Shown here: positions 16,963 through 23,474 of the stretch, in pieces | Layout of the letters: every line of letters starts with the position of its first letter | Position numbering within the stretch: the stretch's first letter is position 1 | Assembly: GCF_900142975.1 (NCBI RefSeq) | Contig: NZ_LT670848.1 | Span: forward strand, 558,001 to 622,000 | DNA: 64,000 bases | DNA from: Salegentibacter salegens | Lineage (GTDB): Bacteria > Bacteroidota > Bacteroidia > Flavobacteriales > Flavobacteriaceae | Reading direction: 5' to 3' | The notes under the pieces: model-generated | The model's database searches: none | What the model was told of the DNA's origin: nothing | The model's input: the letters and a program-made list of their open reading frames with translations, nothing else | Program-made: the position numbers and the translations under genes

Positions 16963-17139
16963 GTCCCCCGAACCCCGAAGGGGGAATTAATTAGAATAAA
17001 GTAAGATGTTTTTTAAAGCTTATTAGCTCCCCTCCTTTTTAAGGAGGGGTGGCCGATAGGCCGGGGTGGTTAAATTCCATGATTATTTTGGAATGCCACC
17101 TTCCCTTGAGAAGGGAAGGAGTATAAAATCTAAATCACC
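16963..17139. repeat. Intergenic cluster of GC-rich palindromes
   Basis: No gene is visible. It holds three hairpins: CCCCC-gaaccccgaa-GGGGG (16965-16984), CCCCTCCTTTTTAAGGAGGGG (17029-17049, followed by a GGCCGATAGGCC unit) and CCTTCCCTTGAGAAGGGAAGG (17099-17119). The first can serve as the operon terminator. These resemble dispersed palindromic repeats and mark the border of the accessory island. Confidence 0.6.
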
Positions 17140-17259
17140 AAGTTTCCGCAAGTTGCGGGAGTAAAGACACGGATTTGTCGGCTTAACCTTTTGTTTCCGG
17201 GCTTTCTAAATTACACTTTTTCGGCGAAAGCCCGCTATTTGCGATAACCGATGTTAGGC
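17140..17259 (-). repeat. attC-like repeat copy 1 (outer end degraded)
   Basis: On the minus strand it begins with GCCTAAC 5 bases past the TIR-gene stop, fitting the integron RYYYAAC box, and continues ATCGGTTATCGCAAATAGCGGG. That arm is nearly identical to the outer arm of copy 2. The body is about 80% identical to copy 2 in the same orientation (CCGCAAGTTGCGGGAGTA... TAAATTACACTTTT...). The far end has lost its partner arm. Confidence 0.65.
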
Positions 17260-17264
17260 GCTAT

Positions 17265-18278
17265 TTAATCCAGTTTGTCTTCTCTTAACTTAATCTCGTT
17301 TACGACAACTTCCCTGACGGCAATGGTCGAAATTTCTTTTGTTTGGAGACTTATATTTTTATTATCAATTTTGGTAAAAATTGGGTTCATTTCTTTATCT
17401 AGGTCAAATTTATATTTTGATCTATAAATAACTTCTTGCTGACCATCGTAATCTATTCCTTGATCGAGTCCAACCGGGCCTCGAAAGAAATTTAAAATTA
17501 ATTTTGCATCTTGTGCAGAGTTCGTGTAAATCCCCTCCGAGCTAAAATAAAAAGTATAATTTACCGTAGAAAATAATATACTTGTCAATCGATGATCCTT
17601 TTTAATATGAAAATGTAGGCCAAAATTGGATTTATAATTTTCTAGTGTATCAGAGATTTGTTCAACTATTGTATTTACGGAATCCTCAAATAATTTCACC
17701 CCTTTTTCGCTTTGTATAATTCTATTTTTGTTTTTTAAAAAAGATTCCTTTTGCTGAAAATCTGAAATTGTCTTTTCGACGTCTGGAATTTTATCTTCAA
17801 AATCAGGTAGTTTGCCTAGGGGTGGTTTTATAACTGGTGGTTGATCCGCTAATATTTTTATTAGTTCAAAAAGTCTTGAGTCAAACTTTTCATTTTTTCG
17901 CATATCGTGCGATATTTTTGTTTGCATAAAAAAAGGTGAACTTTCCTTTCTTTCTCCAGCTCTTAAAACAGGAATTATCCGAGTTTGATCAGGTTTACTG
18001 TCAAATAACTCTTTTGTAATTAAAGAATATTCGTATCCGGCGCCACCATCACGGTTATCAGCTTTTTTTTTATAGGTAGGAGTCATTATTGCGACTATCT
18101 TATCAGCAGTCATTCCTTTCTCCATAAAATACGTCATTTCATTACCAACTGACAGATCATATTGATCAAGAATAATATCTATTCCATTTTCGACTAATCT
18201 GTTGGCAAGGTTAAGGACCCACTCTTTATGTTCAGGACTATCCCACGTATATGATATAAATGCTTTAATTTTTTTCAT
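17265..18278 (-). CDS. TIR/SEFIR-domain protein (possible antiphage or NAD-signalling function)
   Basis: From the ATG at 18278 (a TTG at 18326 is unlikely) the protein has 337 residues. The first ~140 form a TIR-like domain of SEFIR type: KAFISYTWDSPEHKEWVLNL, DIILDQYDLSVG, IVAIMTPTYKKKADNR and GGAGYEYSLITKEL, whose glutamate could be catalytic. The rest has no domain I recognise: a helical linker, then a beta-rich region. TIR proteins of bacteria often act in phage defence by NAD cleavage, but no partner gene is adjacent. It is the only gene of a cassette bounded by two attC-like repeats, with its stop 5 bases from the repeat. Confidence 0.8.
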   Translation of the reverse strand: MKKIKAFISYTWDSPEHKEWVLNLANRLVENGIDIILDQYDLSVGNEMTYFMEKGMTADKIVAIMTPTYKKKADNRDGGAGYEYSLITKELFDSKPDQTRIIPVLRAGERKESSPFFMQTKISHDMRKNEKFDSRLFELIKILADQPPVIKPPLGKLPDFEDKIPDVEKTISDFQQKESFLKNKNRIIQSEKGVKLFEDSVNTIVEQISDTLENYKSNFGLHFHIKKDHRLTSILFSTVNYTFYFSSEGIYTNSAQDAKLILNFFRGPVGLDQGIDYDGQQEVIYRSKYKFDLDKEMNPIFTKIDNKNISLQTKEISTIAVREVVVNEIKLREDKLD

Positions 18279-18366
18279 AAAATATTTTGTTTCCTCAAAT
18301 GTAATTGCATTCCTATCTTTTGTCAATAGTTTTGCTTAATTAACTCAAAACAAAATTTTAAATAGC

Positions 18367-18499
18367 GCCCAACGTTTACGGTTATCGCAAGTTGCGGGAG
18401 TAGGGACGCGGACTTGTCTGCTTAACTATTTTCTTTCCTGGTTTCTAAAATTACACTTTTCGACTAAACCCGTTATTTGAGATTAAAGACGTTGTAGCC
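18367..18499 (-). repeat. attC-like repeat copy 2
   Basis: 133 bases, reading GCCCAAC...GTTGTAGCC on the plus strand. Its ends are complementary arms (CAACGTTTACGGTTATC versus the complement of GATTAAAGACGTTG). On the minus strand it starts with GGCTACAAC 4 bases after the stop codon of the upstream cassette gene and ends in GTTGGGC, which fits the integron box GTTRRRY, before the TIR gene. Confidence 0.7.
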
Positions 18500-18503
18500 A
18501 TTT

Positions 18504-18710
18504 TTATTTCTTGCTTTTGTTCGAAATAGTTGCCACCATCGTGATTGCTCCAATGAATGGAGCAGTTAAAAGTCCCATTAATATTGTTGAGTCAATTTTA
18601 AATGATAAAATATTGATTATGAGAATTGATATTGGAACGAATAAAATAATAAAGAAAATTAGCCAACTTATGAATAAGATAAATATGTTGCTACTAGAGA
18701 AAAAATCTGA
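18504..18710 (-). pseudogene. C-terminal fragment of the IS-interrupted membrane protein
   Basis: Read on the minus strand from 18710 the frame is open for 68 codons to TAA at 18504 and continues, without frame change, the protein that starts at 20954 once the IS element and one target duplication are removed. It encodes two hydrophobic helices (IFILFISWLIFFIILFVPIS and LMGLLTAPFIGAITMVA) and ends NKSKK. The plus-strand frame across the same bases is a shadow. As it stands the fragment has no start and is probably not translated. Confidence 0.85.
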
Positions 18711-18718
18711 GATATTAG
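18711..18718. repeat. IS target-site duplication, left copy
   Basis: GATATTAG, repeated exactly at 20082-20089 on the other side of the IS; 8 bases is usual for the IS256 family. Confidence 0.85.
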
Positions 18719-20081
18719 GGGAGTGTTAGCTCAACTCTGTCTGCTTCTTCTCCCGGGGGTACCCCCGGGAGAAGAAAATTTTAGTTTTTCGTTTCATTGG
18801 TGGCTAAGTCCAACTCTAGCCGACCTTCAAATTTAATAGCTAATTGTTGAACTACCAAACCCCAGTTCTGCAGTGGGGCGTTCCATTTCTTTTCAATTCT
18901 TCTGGTAGCTAGGTAAACCAGCTTCAATAGTGCCATATCATTGGTAAAAGCGCCTTTGGTCTTGGTTACTTTTCTTACCTGCCGGTGAAAAGCCTCTACG
19001 GCATTTGTGGTGTATATGAGTTTTCTAATGGGTGCGGTATATTCAAAATAAGCACTCAATCGGTCCCAGTTATCATTCCAGGAACGGATCACTATGGGAT
19101 ATCTTTTGCCCCATTTTTCTTCCAGATCCAGTAAAGCCGATTCAGCCTGGTCTTTGGTGTCAGCCTTGTACACCAGTTTAAGGTCTTTCATAAAATCTTT
19201 TTGATCCTTACTGGCCACATACTTCATACTATTGCGGATCTGGTGGACAATACATAGCTGAATATCAGTCTTGGGATAAACAGAATGAATGGCTTCACTA
19301 AAGCCCGTAAGATTATCCGTACAGGCAATCAGAATATCTTTTAAGCCACGGTTGTTTAATTGGGTCAGCACCTGAAGCCAAAAATTGGCCCCTTCACTTT
19401 CCGAGATATACATACCCAGCACTTCCTTTCTTCCAGCTTTATTTATTCCTAAAATATTATACAAGGCCTTGTGCTTTACTTTGCCTTCTTCGCGTACCTT
19501 GAAGTGCATCGCGTCGAGCCATAGGATGCAATATACCGGCTCCAAGGGGCGATCCTGCCATTCCTTAACCTTGGGAATCACCCGGTCCGTAATATCACTT
19601 AGAACGTGTGTGGATATCTTGGAATCATACATTTCCTCTATATGAGCTGAGATATCCCGCAGGCTATTGCCCATCCCGTACATGCCTATAATCTGCTTTT
19701 CTAAATTATCGGCCAGGATACGCTGGCGTTTCGCTACGATCTCCGGCTCAAAGGTACTGTTACGATCCTGGGGCGTGTTAATGGTGACGTCCCCTTGGCT
19801 GCTCTTTAGGGTCTTTTTGCCTTTGCCATTACGCTTATTACCTGCTTTTGAGCCTTTTTCTTCATCGGAAAGGTGCGAAGACATTTCTGCTTCCAGGGCC
19901 TCTTCCATAAACTCCCTAAGCATTGGAGCAAAAGCGCCGTTTTTGCCGGTTAGGGATTCTCCTGATAAAAATTGTTTTAATGCTTTTTCCTTTAATTCCT
20001 TAATCTCTTCTTGTGTCATAATCTAGTCTAAAAATTTTAATTTAATTTTCAAAGTCTAGACAGACTTGAGATTACACCCTC
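18719..20081 (-). mobile_element. IS256-family insertion sequence
   Basis: A 1363-base element with one transposase gene. The left end GGGAGTGTTAGCTCAACTCT and the complement of the right end, GAGGGTGTAATCTCAAGTCT, match at 19 of 24 terminal bases when extended to CTCAAnTCTGTCT. It is flanked by the exact duplication GATATTAG. A strong palindrome TTCTCCCGGGGGTACCCCCGGGAGAA lies just past the transposase stop and probably terminates transcription. The clean duplication and intact transposase suggest a recent insertion. Confidence 0.92.
18781..20019 (-). CDS. IS256-family transposase
   Basis: A full-length 412-residue DDE transposase of the MULE/IS256 type. The acidic triad is visible in LDAMHFKVRE (first Asp), ACTDNLTGFSEA (second Asp) and TTNAVEAFHRQVRK (Glu); the C/DxxH insertion motif is CIVHQIRNS. 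The N-terminal ~110 residues are the charged DNA-binding part. It is intact, so the element may be active. It inserted into a cassette-borne gene of the same orientation. Confidence 0.96.
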   Translation of the reverse strand: MTQEEIKELKEKALKQFLSGESLTGKNGAFAPMLREFMEEALEAEMSSHLSDEEKGSKAGNKRNGKGKKTLKSSQGDVTINTPQDRNSTFEPEIVAKRQRILADNLEKQIIGMYGMGNSLRDISAHIEEMYDSKISTHVLSDITDRVIPKVKEWQDRPLEPVYCILWLDAMHFKVREEGKVKHKALYNILGINKAGRKEVLGMYISESEGANFWLQVLTQLNNRGLKDILIACTDNLTGFSEAIHSVYPKTDIQLCIVHQIRNSMKYVASKDQKDFMKDLKLVYKADTKDQAESALLDLEEKWGKRYPIVIRSWNDNWDRLSAYFEYTAPIRKLIYTTNAVEAFHRQVRKVTKTKGAFTNDMALLKLVYLATRRIEKKWNAPLQNWGLVVQQLAIKFEGRLELDLATNETKN

Positions 20082-20089
20082 GATATTAG
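20082..20089. repeat. IS target-site duplication, right copy
   Basis: GATATTAG, the partner of 18711-18718. Confidence 0.85.
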
Positions 20090-20954
20090 AAAAGAAGGTT
20101 TTAATTTTTGATGTTTTACTATCAACATCGTTATTATTATCTAATATTTCAATTTTTGTCAGTTCTTGATAAAATTCTCTTAGAATTACATTCTTATATT
20201 CTTTTAGTTTTTCACCATTTTGATTTTTTTCTTCAGGTTTTACTTTTGCGAACTCATATAACGTGATTATTTCTATAAGTGGTAATATTTTATCAATTTC
20301 AATTCTTTTTTCTAGTCTGCTATAAATTTTTTCATCTATTGTATTTGTTGATTCGATTATCTCTTTAGAATCATCTGTAAATTTTATTAACCCATTTTGC
20401 TTTTCTAGGCTTTTCTGAATTTCTGCAAATGTAAATGAGCCAACAGGTGTTTTTTCTCCAGAAATATGCAGTGTTTGAAGGGGTTCGCTAATTTTTTCAA
20501 AATATTTTGTCCCTTTCTCTAGATGTACTTCATTTTCATTGAGTAAATAACTTTTCAATTCTTTTCTTAATATGTAAGCATAACAGAATTTTAATAGAAA
20601 CGGTTTCAGAAATTTGTTTTCTCTACTTTTCCAGTATAAATAGGGTAGATATGAAATCCCTAAAATAACTAAACTAACTAATACACTGAGACCCCAACTA
20701 ATCCAGAATGAAAATTTAATATTAGAATGGAGAAAAACAGCATCTAACCACAGGAATAGAGATTGGAATTGGTCATCCATAACTTTTGGGAAAACTGGTA
20801 TGACACTAAATGTTACAAAAACAAAACTTAAAAAGAGTAAGAATTTAAAAAGGTTAGATTTCCATTTGTTCTTTTTCCTATAATCGAAAAGATCTTCTAT
20901 TGAATTGAAAAAATCTGTAATACTTGTTTCTAATTTGGAATCTTTTAAAATCAT
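20082..20954 (-). pseudogene. Unrecognised membrane protein, N-terminal 291 codons, interrupted by IS256
   Basis: The frame starts at ATG 20954 and now runs 10 codons into the IS (stop at 20049). Without the IS it would be 359 residues. I recognise no family. Two hydrophobic helices follow a charged start (FKFLLFLSFVFVTFSVIPVF and the region WISWGLSVLVSLVILG), then a long charged, mostly helical stretch, then two more membrane helices in the severed C-terminal part. It is a single-gene cassette bounded by attC-like repeats 2 and 3, with only 16 bases between start codon and repeat. The truncated form might still be made, lacking its last membrane hairpin. Confidence 0.8.
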
Positions 20955-20970
20955 TATTTTCTTTAAAATT

Positions 20971-21114
20971 GGCTATAACTCCTAATACCCGTAGCGTTTC
21001 AAACTATAGCAAAGTTCGTATTCAGGATAAAAACATTTTTAATTTTAAGCGTCCCTGTAAATCTATTAAAAATTTGCTACTATCATTTACGGAAAACCCT
21101 AACATGTTATAAGC
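20971..21114 (-). repeat. attC-like repeat copy 3 (divergent)
   Basis: 144 bases from GGCTATAAC to GTTATAAGC, whose ends are complementary at 7 of 9 positions. Inner segments CCGTAGCGTTTCAAACTATA and the complement of TGCTACTATCATTTACGG also pair imperfectly. It has the same end-to-gene spacing as copies 1 and 2 but a different body sequence, as integron attC sites do. Confidence 0.5.
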
Positions 21115-21148
21115 TAAAGAACCGTAAGGTTTTTTAATAAGCTTTAGC

Positions 21149-21156
21149 TAAATTTG
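21149..21156 (+). promoter_or_regulatory. osmC-like gene promoter, -7 element
   Basis: TAAATTTG matches TAnnTTTG and predicts a start near 21160, 15 bases before the ATG. Confidence 0.5.
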
Positions 21157-21174
21157 TTCAAAACAAGATTTATC

Positions 21175-21597
21175 ATGAAGATCAGCCTAAAAAGACTTAA
21201 TAAAGATTATCATTTTGAAACCGTAAATGAACGAGGAGACATTGTTCACTTAGACAATAAAACCGATGCCGAACCAAAGGGTGCCAGCCCAATGGATCTA
21301 TTGCTAAGAGCTATTGCGGGTTGCAGCAGTATTGATATAGTTATGATTCTCAAAAAGCAACACCTGGAACTTGAAGATCTTCAGGTTGAGGTTGAAGGCT
21401 TTAGGGAAGATGGTGCAGTGCCAAATGTTTTTAAGAAAATTCAGCTTAATTTTCTTTTAAAAGGAGATGTGCCCGCGGCAAAAGCAAAACGTGCAGTAGA
21501 TCTTTCTATGGAAAAATACTGTTCGGTTTCTAAAATGCTGGAAAAGGCAGCTGAAATTAATTATGCTATCACCTTAAATGGTGAGCTTATCAATTAA
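21175..21597 (+). CDS. OsmC/Ohr-family peroxiredoxin-like protein
   Basis: A 140-residue OsmC-fold protein from the ATG at 21175. The two conserved cysteines are in IAGCSSIDIVMIL and MEKYCSVSKML, and GASPMDLLLRAIAGC is the family signature. Such proteins detoxify organic hydroperoxides or handle redox thiols in the cytoplasm. The short YhfA-like form is seen here rather than Ohr. The first core gene to the right of the accessory island, it has its own promoter and overlaps the next frame by one base. Confidence 0.88.
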   Translation: MKISLKRLNKDYHFETVNERGDIVHLDNKTDAEPKGASPMDLLLRAIAGCSSIDIVMILKKQHLELEDLQVEVEGFREDGAVPNVFKKIQLNFLLKGDVPAAKAKRAVDLSMEKYCSVSKMLEKAAEINYAITLNGELIN

Positions 21598-22103
21598 TGA
21601 AATCTTTCGAAACCAGAATAGTTAGAACCTGGAAGCCTTCGGTGCTTCTAAGAATTCTTTTTATTATTCTCCTTCTTGGAGGGAGTGCGCTAACATCTAT
21701 TTTTGAAGTAGAAGAAGCCTGGCTTCGAATTTCCGGTAGTATTGCTTTTATGCTGGGAATGTTCTGAGCTTTAAGTCAGTCGTTTATTAAGCCAAAGAAT
21801 CTCGGTGAAATTACGATAGATGAAAATAGCGTAGAAGTGATTTTAGCCAATTCCAGGAAGGAATTTTTTATTTCTGAATTACAGGAAATCGGTTTTAAAT
21901 ATGGTGGTTACGCCAGTTTCTGGAAGTATACTTTGTACGGCAATAAAAACCATATTTATTTTACTACGATTTCAGGTGATAAATATAATTATGAAATTAT
22001 TCTTCAGAATAAACAGAAGAAAGAAGCGCTGAAATATTTTCTAAACGAATTAAATGCAACTGATTCTATTGAAATTAAGAAGTTTGGTAATTCGGCTTTT
22101 TAA
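21597..22103 (+). pseudogene. Small membrane protein interrupted by an in-frame TGA
   Basis: One frame of 169 codons runs from ATG 21597 to 22103, broken only by TGA at 21765-21767 (codon 57). The part before it is a positively charged start and two hydrophobic helices (VLLRILFIILLLGGSAL, LRISGSIAFMLGMF). The part after it is a soluble beta-rich domain (GEITIDENSVEVIL, YEIILQNKQKKEALKYFL), PH-like in look but unassigned. A TGG to TGA change is the simplest cause. The second half has no good start, so the gene is either freshly inactivated, read through, or contains a sequencing error. Confidence 0.7.
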
Positions 22104-22240
22104 GTCAATAGAAACTTTGGAAATTAAAGCCGTATTTGGGAATAATCTTTAATTTTTATCCCTTCTTTTTTCTGTTTTCTTAAAAATATAATTCAGTAAA
22201 TCATATAAAATACATTATCCATAAAAATTACTCTTAGGCC

Positions 22241-22270
22241 TTGCATTTAAAAGGCTGTGCCGTATATTTG
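22241..22270 (+). promoter_or_regulatory. metH promoter
   Basis: TTG at 22241-22243, 19-base spacer, TATATTTG at 22263-22270. Start predicted near 22274, about 25 bases before the riboswitch. Confidence 0.75.
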
Positions 22271-22298
22271 CTGGTTCAAGTTCATTGTTTATAACATC

Positions 22299-22403
22299 GT
22301 TATCAAGAAAGGTTGAGGGAATAGACCCGTTGAAACCTTGGCAACCCTCCTGTAATGGGAGAAGGTGCTACCTTCTACTTCGCTTTTGGCGAAGATAGAT
22401 AAC
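22299..22403 (+). ncRNA. SAM-I (S-box) riboswitch
   Basis: Stem P1 is GTTATC (22299-22304) with GATAAC (22398-22403). Inside are the hallmark elements AAGAAAGGTTGAGGGA, GACCCGTTGAAACCTTGGCA, ACCCTC and AAGGTGCTACCTTC, and a P4-like TTCGC-ttttg-GCGAA hairpin. The next gene is methionine synthase. A GAAAGAATTCTTTC palindrome and a T-run (about 22406-22433) follow and may be the expression platform, but an antiterminator is not obvious. Confidence 0.9.
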
Positions 22404-22457
22404 AAGAAAGAATTCTTTCCCGCTTCTTTTTTTGATAGTGATTTTAGATAAAATTAT

Positions 22458-23474
22458 ATGTCGAAATTAGAAGAACAACTTCAAAAAAATATACTCATTT
22501 TAGACGGTGCCATGGGCACGATGCTTCAGGAATACAAATTTTCTGAAGAAGACTTCCGTGGAAAACGTTTTAGCGATTGGCCGGTTTCCGTGCAGGGAAA
22601 TAACGATCTTTTGTCTCTTACGCAGCCTGAAGCAATCGCAACAATACATCGCAAATATTTTGAAGCCGGAGCCGATATTGTAGAAACTAACACCTTTTCT
22701 GCAACCACGATCGCCATGGCCGATTATAAAATGGAAGAGCTGGTAGACGAACTCAATTATGAGTCGGCCAGGATTGCCAAAGAAGTTGCCGTGAAAATGA
22801 CTGAAGAAAACCCGGAAAAACCTCGTTTTGTAGCCGGCGCCATTGGCCCAACTAACAAAACTGCCAGTATGAGCCCAGATGTAAACGACCCCGGATTTCG
22901 TGCAATTTCTTTTGAAGAATTGCGGGTAGCTTATAAACAACAGGCCAGAGCTTTAATAAAAGGCGGCGCAGATATTCTTCTGGTAGAAACCGTGTTTGAT
23001 ACTTTAAATGCTAAAGCAGCACTTTTTGCCCTGGATGAACTTAAAGAAGAATTGCAGTTAGATATTCCAATAATGGTAAGTGGGACGATTACCGATGCTT
23101 CAGGAAGAACTCTTTCGGGGCAAACCGCTGAAGCTTTTCTAATTTCAGTATCACATATTTCATTATTGAGTGTTGGATTTAACTGCGCATTGGGCGCTAA
23201 ACAACTAACTCCGCACCTGGAAGTTTTAAACCGATTTGCGAACTGTGGAGTTTCGGCTTATCCTAATGCAGGATTGCCAAATGCTTTTGGAGAATACGAC
23301 CAGGATGCTGAAGAAATGGCAAGACAGATTAGGGAATATTTAGAAAAAGGTTTGGTGAATATTCTTGGTGGTTGCTGTGGTACCACACCAGAGCATATTA
23401 AAGCTATTGCTGAAATTGCCAAAGATTATAATCCAAGAAAAATAGTGAAACCTGAATTTTCCACCGCTTTATGA
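22458..23474 (+). CDS. metH: Methionine synthase, homocysteine-binding module (split MetH, first part)
   Basis: A 338-residue protein equal to the N-terminal homocysteine S-methyltransferase barrel of MetH. It begins [17 protein letters not shown]; the zinc cysteines lie in [12 protein letters not shown] and [12 protein letters not shown]. It activates homocysteine for methyl transfer from the cobalamin on the partner protein encoded next. The stop overlaps the next start (ATGA at 23471-23474), so the two parts are translationally coupled. This split form is usual in Flavobacteriia. Expression is under the SAM-I riboswitch. Confidence 0.93.
   Translation: MSKLEEQLQKNILILDGAMGTMLQEYKFSEEDFRGKRFSDWPVSVQGNNDLLSLTQPEAIATIHRKYFEAGADIVETNTFSATTIAMADYKMEELVDELNYESARIAKEVAVKMTEENPEKPRFVAGAIGPTNKTASMSPDVNDPGFRAISFEELRVAYKQQARALIKGGADILLVETVFDTLNAKAALFALDELKEELQLDIPIMVSGTITDASGRTLSGQTAEAFLISVSHISLLSVGFNCALGAKQLTPHLEVLNRFANCGVSAYPNAGLPNAFGEYDQDAEEMARQIREYLEKGLVNILGGCCGTTPEHIKAIAEIAKDYNPRKIVKPEFSTAL

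Noticed and set aside
17265..18278. Complete Thoeris-like or CBASS defence system around the TIR gene
   Set aside because: No ThsA, cyclase or effector partner is adjacent; only the single TIR/SEFIR gene lies in the cassette.
18511..18729. 72-codon plus-strand ORF right of attC-like repeat 2
   Set aside because: It lies opposite the severed C-terminal part of the IS-interrupted membrane gene, whose minus-strand frame joins perfectly to 20082-20954 and ends at the repeat; it also runs into the IS end.
18745..18776. CRISPR or secondary-structure element at TTCTCCCGGGGGTACCCCCG
   Set aside because: A single palindrome inside the IS end just past the transposase stop; best read as the IS terminator. 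No spaced direct repeats occur anywhere in the window.
19385..20026. Plus-strand ORFs of 86 and 119 codons inside the IS
   Set aside because: Antisense shadows of the transposase gene.
22500..22940. 146-codon minus-strand ORF in metH
   Set aside because: Antisense to conserved methionine synthase sequence; no start context or motifs.
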